Origin: Glycomyces paridis
GTDB lineage: Bacteria; Actinomycetota; Actinomycetes; Mycobacteriales; Micromonosporaceae
NCBI RefSeq assembly: GCF_004912155.1
Contig: NZ_STGX01000005.1
Location: forward strand, 1 to 64,000
Length of the DNA: 64,000 bases
Reading direction: 5' to 3'
Part shown: in pieces, positions 1-7,227 of the stretch
Numbering within the stretch: position 1 is the first letter of the stretch
How the letters are laid out: every line of letters starts with the position of its first letter
Notes under the pieces: model-generated
Database searches by the model: none
What the model saw: only the letters and a program-made list of their open reading frames with translations
What the model was told of the DNA's origin: nothing
Translations under genes and position numbers: made by a program

Positions 1-7
1 AAGACGC

Positions 8-1138
8 TCATGTTCGGCGCCACTCCCACAGCGCCGCAACGAGAACGGGGACCAGCGCACCTTCTTGTCGGTGCGCCTTTATCTCTAACCCTAAGCGCCC
101 CAGCCCTACCGAGCCAGCTCCCAAACCAACAACCGCGGCAGCACGCCTCCCCATCCGAACCCGACCCGCTAACTCAGCCAGCGCCGCCAGCGCCTCTTTG
201 GCCTCGGCCGCCACGGGCGCCCTCATGCCGTCGGCGCCGAGTTCGAGGACGGCTTCGAGGGCGCGGCGCCGGGCCTCGCGCAGGGCGTCCGCTTCGGCGG
301 TCTCGACGTCGGGGACGACGCCGACGCCTTCCCAGTTGCCGCCTGAGACGGGGCTGACGGAGCGGGCGGTCGGGATGGTGACCTCGAGGTTGGTGTCGAC
401 GCGGAAGGCGTGGCGGGGGTGGGCGCCGCCGCGGGTGCGGGTGCCGACGACCTCCGCGCGGCCGCGCTCCTGGAGGTCGAAGCTGAGGGCCTCGCCGCCG
501 GAGAAGGTCTTGGCGCCGGTGAGGACCCACAGGGGCTTGGTGCCGCCGAACTTGGGGCCGGGGACGTGCGCGGTCCACAGCTGCTTGAGGGAGTCGGGGT
601 CGCGGTGGGCGAGGCCGGAGAGCTGGACCGGCTCGTCGTCGGTGAGGAAGCTGTAGACGAGCGCGACCGTGGTCGGGTCGGCGCCGAGGCAGTCGCGCAG
701 GTCGATGATGAGGGCGTCGGTGCCGGCGAGCAGGTGCATGGCGGCGGTGAGCTGGTCGCCCGCGACCGAGGGCGGGAACATGAGCGGTTCGATCTTCAGG
801 AGTCCGACGTTGCCGGGCAGGCGCTCGGCGCGCTGGACGCCGCCGCTGGTGAGGGCGCTCCACTCGGCCATCTGCCGCATCTGGGTGGCCTCGTCGTCGT
901 GGGTGTCGCTCAGTTCGGTCTCGCTGTACTTCAGGCGCAGGTGGAGGTCGCGGTTCACCGCCTGCAGGTCGGGGGTGACGAGTTCGGCGAGGGCGGCCTG
1001 GTCGGCGCCGTCGTAGCGGCCTTCGGCCGCGGCGGCGGTGAGGACCGCGATGATCTCGGCGGCGGCCTCGGGGAACACGTAGTGCTCGTCGAGGAGGCGG
1101 GTGATGTTCGAGATGACGTCGGTGGCGGCGGTGGGCAT
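8..1138 (-). CDS. S41-family (tail-specific protease / IRBP-like) peptidase
   Basis: About 376 aa. Residues ~10-80 resemble the helical N-terminal domain of S41 peptidases. The catalytic core carries the motif TGAKTFSGGEALSF, whose Ser is the expected nucleophile, followed by RTRGGAHP, as in interphotoreceptor-retinoid-binding-like S41 proteins. No signal peptide or PDZ domain is seen, so it is probably cytoplasmic. The ATG at 1138 was chosen over an upstream one at 1216 because TGGAGGA lies just ahead of it. The last ~50 residues (after LAELAGRV) are low-complexity Gly/Ala/Arg-rich and do not look like the family; the other two frames stop here, so a late frameshift or read-through tail is possible. 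It is divergent from the ArsR-type gene, which may regulate it. Confidence 0.8.
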   Translation of the reverse strand: MPTAATDVISNITRLLDEHYVFPEAAAEIIAVLTAAAAEGRYDGADQAALAELVTPDLQAVNRDLHLRLKYSETELSDTHDDEATQMRQMAEWSALTSGGVQRAERLPGNVGLLKIEPLMFPPSVAGDQLTAAMHLLAGTDALIIDLRDCLGADPTTVALVYSFLTDDEPVQLSGLAHRDPDSLKQLWTAHVPGPKFGGTKPLWVLTGAKTFSGGEALSFDLQERGRAEVVGTRTRGGAHPRHAFRVDTNLEVTIPTARSVSPVSGGNWEGVGVVPDVETAEADALREARRRALEAVLELGADGMRAPVAAEAKEALAALAELAGRVRMGRRAAAVVGLGAGSVGLGRLGLEIKAHRQEGALVPVLVAALWEWRRT

Positions 1139-1188
1139 CGGAGTCCTCCAGCGGTCGGCGGGTCGGTCAGTAGTAGTGAACCACCGAT

Positions 1189-1217
1189 TTGACAAAGCGT
1201 CCAGACTCTTGGACACT
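1189..1217 (+). promoter_or_regulatory. Promoter of the ArsR-type gene with internal palindrome
   Basis: TTGACA (1189-1194), a 17-bp spacer and GACACT (1212-1217) put the transcription start at about the ATG at 1225, so the transcript would be leaderless. The inverted repeat GTCCA-N6-TGGAC (1199-1214) fills the spacer and touches the -10. It is a good candidate operator for autoregulation and for control of the divergent S41 gene. Confidence 0.55.
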
Positions 1218-1224
1218 TAATTTC

Positions 1225-1728
1225 ATGACGGCACCCGAGGAAGAGATCACCATCGCCTCCGCCCAGGAGTACCGGGCGCTCGGCCATCCGGTGCGCCACC
1301 GGCTCCTGTTCGCGCTCGCGCAGAAGCCCGCGACACTGAGCGGCCTCGCGGCCGAGCTCGGGATCAGCAAGGGCAGCGCCGGGCATCACCTGAAGATCCT
1401 GCGCGAGTCGGGCCTGGTCGTGCCCGACCGCGCCAGGCAGGTCAGGGGCGGGACCGAGCAGTACTTCAGGCGCGCGGCGAAGCGGATGCGCTACGAGACC
1501 GGCGAGGCGACGCGGGCCGCGATGGCGGCCGTGGCCGAGGAGGTCCTCTCCGACGGCGCCGACCCGTTCCTGACCGTCCGCAACGTCCGGTTGAGCGAGG
1601 AGCAGGCCGAGCGGCTGCGCCGCACGCTGGAGGACATGGTCGAGGAGCTGTCCGACGAGGAGGGCGGGGCCAGGCACGGCGTCATCGTCGGGGTGTACCG
1701 GCCCGGCGGACGCGACGGCGCCGCGTAA
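1225..1728 (+). CDS. ArsR-type winged-helix transcriptional regulator
   Basis: About 167 aa. The N-terminal ~90 residues are a winged helix: ALGHPVRHRLLFAL, then the recognition-helix region LAAELGISKGSAGHHLKIL and a wing around VRGGTEQYF. This is typical of ArsR/HTH_20 proteins that read a ligand or stress signal. No metal-binding Cys motif is visible, so metal sensing is unlikely. The C-terminal half is acidic and helical. The ATG at 1225 is favoured because the promoter at 1189-1217 would start transcription there; an upstream start at 1189 would sit inside that promoter. It is transcribed away from the S41 peptidase gene. Confidence 0.85.
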   Translation: MTAPEEEITIASAQEYRALGHPVRHRLLFALAQKPATLSGLAAELGISKGSAGHHLKILRESGLVVPDRARQVRGGTEQYFRRAAKRMRYETGEATRAAMAAVAEEVLSDGADPFLTVRNVRLSEEQAERLRRTLEDMVEELSDEEGGARHGVIVGVYRPGGRDGAA

Positions 1729-1769
1729 AACGGTTGTGCACCGTGGGGCCGGTGGTGTGTGATCTGGGC

Positions 1770-2636
1770 ATGGCAACGGAGTTGAATCGACCACGAGTCG
1801 ACGAGATGGACGCGGCGGTGGCCGCCATGCGGGAGTGGCAGATCCAGGGGGCGCCCATGCAGCTGCACCCCGGTGACATCGCCTGGTACCGCCAGTTGGG
1901 CGCGGAGACCGCCGCCGCCGCGGTGCGGACCTGGAGCCGGGACGGGCGGCTGCTCGCCGTGGGCCTGCTCGACGGCCCCGACGTGCTGAGGATGACCACC
2001 GCGCCCGACGCGCGGCAGGACCGCGAACTCGCCGAGAGGGTCGTGGCGGACGTGGTCGACCCCGACCGCGGCGTCCTGCCCGAGGGGGCGGTCAACGTCG
2101 AGGCGCCGATGGACTCGCTGCTCCAGGAGCTGCTGCCCGAGCACGGCTGGGTGAGCGAGGACCCGTGGACGCCGCTGCGCCGCGACCTCGCCGACCCCGT
2201 CGAGGACCCGGGCCTGCGGATCGCGGTGACGGACGAGGCGCTGGCGCCGGTCCAGACCGCCGTGCACCGTTCGGCGTTCGGGTCGCCCGGGTTCACGGTC
2301 GAGCGCTGGCGCAACATGGCCGCCGGGCCGATGTTCGCCGACGCCCGGTGCCTGCTCGCCTACGACGCCGACGGCGAGGCGGTCGCGACCGCCACGGTGT
2401 GGTCGGCCGGGCCGGGCAGGCCGGGGCTCATCGAGCCGATGGGGGTCCACGCGGACCACCGCGGCAAGGGCCACGGCAGGGCGATGAACCTCGCCGCCGC
2501 CGCGGCGCTGCGCGAGATGGGCGCTTCGAGCGTCATCGTCTGCACCCCGAGCTCCAACCCCGGCGGGGTCGCCGCGTACGCCTCGGCGGGCTTCCGGATC
2601 CTCCCCGAGGTCCGCGACCTGTGCCGTAAGGACTGA
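1770..2636 (+). CDS. GNAT-family N-acetyltransferase (tandem-domain type)
   Basis: About 288 aa, the length of two-domain GNAT proteins. The C-terminal half has the acetyl-CoA-binding motif A as VHADHRGKGHGRAMNLAAA, followed by NPGGVAAYASAGF, the usual beta6/beta7 region. The N-terminal half is a weaker GNAT-like fold without a clear CoA motif. The substrate cannot be read from sequence. Start ATG 1770 gives MATELNRPRV; an upstream start at 1734 lies almost on the previous stop and is less likely. A strong terminator follows at once, so this looks like the last gene of a short unit with the ArsR gene. Confidence 0.8.
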   Translation: MATELNRPRVDEMDAAVAAMREWQIQGAPMQLHPGDIAWYRQLGAETAAAAVRTWSRDGRLLAVGLLDGPDVLRMTTAPDARQDRELAERVVADVVDPDRGVLPEGAVNVEAPMDSLLQELLPEHGWVSEDPWTPLRRDLADPVEDPGLRIAVTDEALAPVQTAVHRSAFGSPGFTVERWRNMAAGPMFADARCLLAYDADGEAVATATVWSAGPGRPGLIEPMGVHADHRGKGHGRAMNLAAAAALREMGASSVIVCTPSSNPGGVAAYASAGFRILPEVRDLCRKD

Positions 2637-2643
2637 ACGCGAA

Positions 2644-2667
2644 GGGGACCCGCTCCGGCGGGTCCCC
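2644..2667 (+). terminator. Intrinsic-type hairpin after the GNAT gene
   Basis: GGGGACCCGC-TCCG-GCGGGTCCCC is a perfect 10-bp stem with a 4-base loop, starting 7 bases after the stop. There is no U-tract, as is common in actinobacteria. Confidence 0.75.
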
Positions 2668-2688
2668 GATACAGTTTCAAAGAATATG

Positions 2689-2724
2689 TTGACATGTTTC
2701 AATAAGTTTTGGTAGCGTTTCCAT
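2689..2724 (+). promoter_or_regulatory. Promoter of first MFS gene with cre-like LacI operator
   Basis: TTGACA (2689-2694), an 18-bp spacer and TAGCGT (2713-2718). The 16-mer at 2709-2724 (TTGGTAGCGTTTCCAT) matches the LacI/CcpA-type consensus WTGNNARCGNWWWCAW at 15 of 16 positions and covers the -10, so a LacI-family protein could repress directly. The 5' leader to the ATG at 2835 is about 110 nt. Confidence 0.6.
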
Positions 2725-2834
2725 CGCTCGGCGATCCCACGCCTTGCGGAACGCCAAGGACCGCAAGGCGACCGACGCACTCCACCCCTCCGATGCGGCG
2801 GCCCCGGCCAGGGCCGCTCGGCAAGGTGCGCGAC

Positions 2835-4016
2835 ATGACCAGACTGTCCGAACTCGACCGGCGATCGGTGGCCGCGCTCCTGGCGCTCGCCGTCGCGGCC
2901 TTCTGCTTCGTCACCGCCGAGACCATGCCGGTGGGCCTGCTCTCGGAGATCGCCGCCGACCTCAAGGTGCCGCCGTCCCAGGTGGGCCTGCTCGTGACCG
3001 GGTACGCGATCACCGTCGTGGTCGCCACGCTCCCGCTGGTGCGAGCCGTCGCCCGCGTCCCGCGCCGTCCGCTCATGCTCGTCCTCATGGCCCTCATGGT
3101 CGCCGCGACCGCGTTGTCGGCCGCCGCCACCGGCTACTGGATGCTCCTGGGCGCCCGCGTGCTCGGCGCCCTGGCCCAAGCGGTGTTCTGGGGCGTCGTC
3201 GCCCCGGTCGCGGCGGGCATGTTCGCCGTCGGTGTGCGCGGGCGCGTCATGGCGGTGGTCTTCACCGGCGGGTCCCTCGGACCGATGCTCGGCGTGCCCG
3301 CCGGGACCTGGCTCGGCCAGGTCGCCGGATGGCAGGCCACGTTCCTCGCGCTCGCGGGCCTGGGCCTGCTCGCGCTCCTCACCCTCGCGGCGGCGCTGCC
3401 GTCCCGGCCGACGCGCAACGAGCACGCCGGGCGGGGCACCACGCCCGACGCCCGCCGGTACGCGCTCGTGCTCGCCACGAGCGTGCTCACCGTGGGCGGG
3501 TTCTTCGCCGTCTTCACCTACACCGCCGAGTTCGTCACGGCCGTGGCCGGGATCGCCGCGGCGCTCATGGGGCCGCTGCTGCTCGCCCGCGGGATCGTCG
3601 ACTTCGGAGGGATCGCCGCGGGCGGCATCCTCTCCGACCGGAACCAACGCCTCGCGGTCCTGCTGCCCTCGGTGCTGCTCACGGCGACACTGGCGGCGAT
3701 GTTCGCGCTCGGGACGAACCCGTGGGTCGCCGGCGGCGCCGTCGTGGCGACCGGCCTCGCGATGGGCATGTACACCCCCGCGATCCAGAACCGGGTCATG
3801 GAGTTCGCGCCCGGCGGCACCGACACCGCCTCAGCGGGCAGCTCCATCGCCTACAACGTGGGCATCGCCCTCGGCTCGGGCCTCGGCGGCCTCACCATCG
3901 CGCAGTTCGGGACGCGGGGCATCGCGCTCACCGGGGCGCTCATGGCCGCCGCCGGACTCGCCGCCGCGCTCGCGACCTCGGCGACGGTGCGGCGGCGGGA
4001 GACTGTGGGAGCGTGA
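2835..4016 (+). CDS. MFS transporter (sugar-efflux / AraJ-like), copy 1
   Basis: About 393 aa with 12 predicted membrane helices. MFS signatures include PRRPL in the loop after helix 2 and a long GAR...GVVAPVAAGMF segment. It belongs to the DHA1/AraJ-like efflux group; substrate unknown. The start ATG 2835 is preceded by AAGGTG, and the protein begins MTRLSELDRRSVAALLAL. It is clearly paralogous to the gene at 7228-8487, with which it shares long near-identical stretches such as RNEHAGRGTTPDARR. A cre-like operator sits on its promoter and the next gene is the xylanase, so a link to hemicellulose sugars is possible but unproven. Confidence 0.85.
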   Translation: MTRLSELDRRSVAALLALAVAAFCFVTAETMPVGLLSEIAADLKVPPSQVGLLVTGYAITVVVATLPLVRAVARVPRRPLMLVLMALMVAATALSAAATGYWMLLGARVLGALAQAVFWGVVAPVAAGMFAVGVRGRVMAVVFTGGSLGPMLGVPAGTWLGQVAGWQATFLALAGLGLLALLTLAAALPSRPTRNEHAGRGTTPDARRYALVLATSVLTVGGFFAVFTYTAEFVTAVAGIAAALMGPLLLARGIVDFGGIAAGGILSDRNQRLAVLLPSVLLTATLAAMFALGTNPWVAGGAVVATGLAMGMYTPAIQNRVMEFAPGGTDTASAGSSIAYNVGIALGSGLGGLTIAQFGTRGIALTGALMAAAGLAAALATSATVRRRETVGA

Positions 4017-4038
4017 GGCCCCGCAAGGCTGGCAAGCG

Positions 4039-4067
4039 TTGACATGACATTGAGTTATGTCTATTCT
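4039..4067 (+). promoter_or_regulatory. Promoter of the GH30 xylanase gene
   Basis: TTGACA (4039-4044), a 17-bp spacer and TATTCT (4062-4067) form a near-consensus housekeeping promoter. Transcription should start near 4074, leaving a leader of about 150 nt. Confidence 0.75.
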
Positions 4068-4069
4068 TC

Positions 4070-4089
4070 AAACTTAGTGAACGTTCGAA
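4070..4089 (+). promoter_or_regulatory. Putative operator at the GH30 transcription start
   Basis: AAACTTAG (4070-4077) is followed by AGTGAACGTTCGAA (4076-4089), which contains the perfect palindrome GAACGTTC. GTGAACGT is shared with the LacI-type site before GH127 (45055-45068, read on the minus strand). AAACTTAG plus TTCGAA also occurs at the GH62 start region (50619-50635). Confidence 0.5.
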
Positions 4090-4222
4090 AGCCGCAGCGA
4101 AACCATCGGCCGCTCCCCCGCCGGGACGCGCCGAACGGCTCCAGAACGGATCCCTCCCGAAGCCCGCGGGCGTTCCCACGGACGACCCGGGCCTCTCACC
4201 GGCAGCAGAGGAAAGAGGATCC

Positions 4223-5815
4223 ATGACGTCACGAGACAACCGAACCGGTTCAGCCACAAAGAGATCGATCAGCAGGCGCTCGCTCCTGGCCGCCGGCGCC
4301 ATCCCCGTCATCGCCGTCGCCGCACCGGCGACCGCGCAATCGGGCGTGACCGTGAACCCCGCGGCCTCCCGCCAGACCATCCGCGGCTTCGGCGCGATGA
4401 ACCACACCGTCTGGATCGCCGACCTCACCGCGGCCCAGCGCGAGACCGCCTTCGGCAACGGCGCGAACCAGCTCGGCTTCACCATGCTCCGCATCCCCGT
4501 CCACGAGGACCGCGCCAACTGGAGCCGCGAGGTGGCGACCGCCAAGCGCGCCTCCGAGCTCGGGGCCCTGGTCTTCGCCTCGCCGTGGAACCCGCCCGCG
4601 TCGATGACCGAGACGTTCTCCGGCGGCAAGCGCCTGCGCTACGACCAGTACGGCGCCTACGCCGCGCACCTCAACGACTTCTACGAGTTCATGGGCGACA
4701 ACGGGGTGGACCTGCACGCCGTGTCGGTCCAGAACGAGCCCGACTACGCGCACGACTGGACGGCCTGGACCTCCGCCGAGATCGTGCGGTTCCTGCGCGA
4801 GAACACCGCCGCCATCGGCACGAAGGTCATCGCGCCCGAGTCCTTCCAGTACCGCAAGGTGCTCTCCGACCCGATCCTCAACGACGCGCAGGCGCTCGCG
4901 AACACCGACATCCTCGGCGCGCACCTCTACGGCACCCAGCCCGCGGACTTCCCGTACCCGCTGTACCAGCAGAAGGGCGCGGGCAAGGAGCTGTGGATGA
5001 CCGAGGTCTACTACCCCAACAGCAGCGACTCGGCCGACCTGTGGCCGCAGGCCCTGGACGTGGGCGAGCACATGCACCGCGCCCTCGTCGACGGCCAGTT
5101 CCAGGCGTACGTGTGGTGGTACCTGCGCCGCTCCTACGGCCCGATGCGCGAGGACGGCCAGATCAGCAAGCGGGGCGCGAACATGGCGCACTTCGCGAAG
5201 TTCGTGCGGCCCGGCTACGTGCGCGTGGACGCGACGGCCACGCCGCAGTCGAACGTGTACACCTCGGCCTACCGGGGCCCGGACGGCAGGGTCGTCGTGG
5301 TCGCGGTGAACAAGTCGGGCTCGGCGGTGAACCTGCCGGTCACGATCCAGGGCTCCACGGCGACGAGCGTGTCCTCCTGGCGGACCAGCTCCGCGGGGAA
5401 CCTCGTGGCTCAGAACCCGATCGCGGTCTCCGGCGGCGCGTTCACCGCCTCCCTTCCGGCGCAGAGCATCACGACGTTCGTGACGGGTGAGGGAAGCGTC
5501 GACCCCGATCCCGACCCCGAACCGGGCGGGTCCTGCCAGGGCCGCGTCGAGGTCGTCGGCGACTGGGGCTCGGGCTGGCAGGGCAAGGTCTCGGTGACCG
5601 CGGGCGAGGAGGCCGTGGACGGCTGGAACCTCAACTGGACGTGGCCGGGCGGCCAGCAGATCACCAGCGCGTGGAACGCCGACTGGTCGCAGACGGGTTC
5701 GGCGGTCTCGGCCTCGGACATCGGCTGGAACGCCCGCATCGAGGCCGGCCAGACCCGCGAGGTGTTCGGTTTCGTCGCGTCGGGCCCGGCGACCGCGCTC
5801 GACCTCTCCTGCTGA
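4223..5815 (+). CDS. Secreted GH30 glucuronoxylanase with C-terminal CBM2
   Basis: About 530 aa. The N-terminus has a twin-arginine-like signal (SRRSLLAAGAIP, cleavage near TAQS). Residues ~40-430 are a GH30 (subfamily 8-like) catalytic plus side-sheet domain. The acid/base is E172 in VQNEPDY and the nucleophile E261 in WMTEVYY. A Pro/Asp linker (DPDPDPEPGG) joins a CBM2 of ~95 residues bounded by Cys (SCQGRVEV...LDLSC) with conserved Trp residues, expected to bind cellulose or xylan. Subfamily 8 enzymes cut xylan next to 4-O-methylglucuronate branches. ATG 4223 follows GGAAAGAGG. It has a strong promoter and a strong terminator, so it is a monocistronic extracellular enzyme. Confidence 0.92.
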   Translation: MTSRDNRTGSATKRSISRRSLLAAGAIPVIAVAAPATAQSGVTVNPAASRQTIRGFGAMNHTVWIADLTAAQRETAFGNGANQLGFTMLRIPVHEDRANWSREVATAKRASELGALVFASPWNPPASMTETFSGGKRLRYDQYGAYAAHLNDFYEFMGDNGVDLHAVSVQNEPDYAHDWTAWTSAEIVRFLRENTAAIGTKVIAPESFQYRKVLSDPILNDAQALANTDILGAHLYGTQPADFPYPLYQQKGAGKELWMTEVYYPNSSDSADLWPQALDVGEHMHRALVDGQFQAYVWWYLRRSYGPMREDGQISKRGANMAHFAKFVRPGYVRVDATATPQSNVYTSAYRGPDGRVVVVAVNKSGSAVNLPVTIQGSTATSVSSWRTSSAGNLVAQNPIAVSGGAFTASLPAQSITTFVTGEGSVDPDPDPEPGGSCQGRVEVVGDWGSGWQGKVSVTAGEEAVDGWNLNWTWPGGQQITSAWNADWSQTGSAVSASDIGWNARIEAGQTREVFGFVASGPATALDLSC

Positions 5816-5830
5816 TTCCCCCGGAAGGCC

Positions 5831-5860
5831 CGCCCGCGCCCTCGCACGAGGGCGCGGGCG
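5831..5860. terminator. Bidirectional terminator between GH30 and SDR genes
   Basis: CGCCCGCGCCCTCG and CGAGGGCGCGGGCG form a perfect 14-bp stem. It lies between the convergent GH30 and SDR genes and can serve both. Confidence 0.75.
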
Positions 5861-5867
5861 GTTGCGT

Positions 5868-6605
5868 TCAGCGCTTGGCGGCGAGCCAGCCGCCGTCCAC
5901 GGGCAGTTCGACGCCGGTCACGAAGGCGGCCTCCTCGGAGGCGAGGAACGCGACGGCGGCGGCGACCTCCTCGGGCCGGCCGATGCGCCCCAGGAGCGTC
6001 TCGGTCCCGGCGTGGACGATCTCCTCGGGCGTGGTGTCGGCCCAGTGCGTGGTGAGGATCGGGCCGGGTGCGACCGAGTTGCAGCGGACCTCGGGGGCGT
6101 ATTCGACGGCGAGCTGCCTGACGAGCGCGGTGAGCCCGCCCTTGGCGGCGGCGTACGCGGTGTAGCCGGGCTGGGTGCGGTGGGCGTGGACCGAGGAGAC
6201 GGCCACGATCGCGCCGCGGTCGGCCCGCAGCGGGCCGATGCAGGCCTTGACGCCGAGGTAGGCGGCTTTGAGCGTGACGTCGTGCGTGAGGTCCCAGTCC
6301 GCTTCGGACAGCTCGTGGGGCGCGCCGTTGACGCTGGCGAAGGCGTTGGAGACCAGGACGTCCAGGCGCCCGTGCGCTTCGAGCACGGCCTCGGTGAGGG
6401 GCGCCCAGTCGGCGGCGCTCGCGGCGTCGGTGCGGTGGAAGCGGATGCGGCCCCCGGAGGCCTCGGCGAGGCGTGCGCCCGCGTCCTCGTCGGTGTCGGC
6501 AACGTACACGACGGCGCCCTCCTCGGCGAGCCTGGCGGTGCAGGCGGCCCCGATGCCCTTGGCGCCGCCGGTGACCACGGCGACCCTGCCTTCGAAACGG
6601 TTCAT
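5868..6605 (-). CDS. Short-chain dehydrogenase/reductase (SDR)
   Basis: 245 aa, the classical SDR length. The NAD(P)-binding TGGAKGIG motif is near residue 13, the Ser of AVSSVHAH and YAAAK supply the catalytic Ser-Tyr-Lys set, and NSVAPGPILT is the usual segment after the active site. The acidic residue after the second beta strand (VADTDED) suggests a preference for NAD over NADP. The C-terminal GVELPVDGGWLA is typical. Substrate is unknown. It is convergent with GH30 across a shared terminator, so it is unlikely to be part of the xylanase unit. Confidence 0.88.
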   Translation of the reverse strand: MNRFEGRVAVVTGGAKGIGAACTARLAEEGAVVYVADTDEDAGARLAEASGGRIRFHRTDAASAADWAPLTEAVLEAHGRLDVLVSNAFASVNGAPHELSEADWDLTHDVTLKAAYLGVKACIGPLRADRGAIVAVSSVHAHRTQPGYTAYAAAKGGLTALVRQLAVEYAPEVRCNSVAPGPILTTHWADTTPEEIVHAGTETLLGRIGRPEEVAAAVAFLASEEAAFVTGVELPVDGGWLAAKR

Positions 6606-6716
6606 CGCGACACGGTAGCCCCGCGGTCGCCGGGCGCGCCAGGGGCCGCGAATGCGCGCGTACGCGTGCCGCGGGCCGCGTGCGGGTACAGACTGGTCCG
6701 GGACGAAGGGGGAGCC

Positions 6717-7001
6717 ATGTCGGATCAGCCGTACGACGCCAGCGAGCAGGAGGTCTTCGGATTCGTCGACGACGATGACGAGGGCGCGACCGACGAGTCG
6801 CTGGAGGAGGACATCCTCGACGCCCGCGACTACAGCGAGGCCGACCGCTTCGGCATGACGCCCGCCGAGGAGCGCCGCGGCGGGTCCCTGGAGGAGGAGC
6901 TGGCGGCCGAGGTCCCCGACGAGGTCGCCGAACCGCTCGACCGGGACCCGGGCGAACCGGTCCCCGACGAGCCCCCGGGCGACTACCCCGAGCGGCCCTG
7001 A
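6717..7001 (+). CDS. Small acidic DUF5709-like protein
   Basis: 94 aa, strongly acidic. The segment TPAEERRGGSLEEELAAEVPDE matches my memory of the actinobacterial DUF5709 family, in which ...RxGESLDxRLAxExPD... is conserved. No catalytic residues are evident and the function is unknown. ATG 6717 follows AAGGGGGAG. A hairpin terminator follows within 35 nt, so it is a single-gene unit transcribed divergently from the SDR gene. Confidence 0.75.
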   Translation: MSDQPYDASEQEVFGFVDDDDEGATDESLEEDILDARDYSEADRFGMTPAEERRGGSLEEELAAEVPDEVAEPLDRDPGEPVPDEPPGDYPERP

Positions 7002-7007
7002 GCAAAG

Positions 7008-7034
7008 CGCCCGCCGGTGGTCCGGCGGGCGTTT
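7008..7034 (+). terminator. Intrinsic terminator after DUF5709 gene
   Basis: CGCCCGCCGG-TGGT-CCGGCGGGCG is a perfect 10-bp stem followed by TTT. Confidence 0.8.
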
Positions 7035-7227
7035 CGCGTGCCGGGGCTTCGCGTCGCGGACGCGGCGGGGCTCACGTCGTTTCAGGATCGTTGACGCGCC
7101 CGAACTGCTGTACGCTTCCGACTGCCCATCGCCGTCGCCTCACGGCCGGGTGCCACGCAGTGGTCCCCCATGCCCGCCGTGCTGTCCGCGAGACCCTCGC
7201 GCAGCCCCCGCGAACGAGGTGTCGCCC

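Noticed and set aside
7091-7116. Promoter before MFS copy 2 (TTGACG...TACGCT)
   Set aside because: The spacer is only 14 bp, too short for a normal housekeeping promoter.
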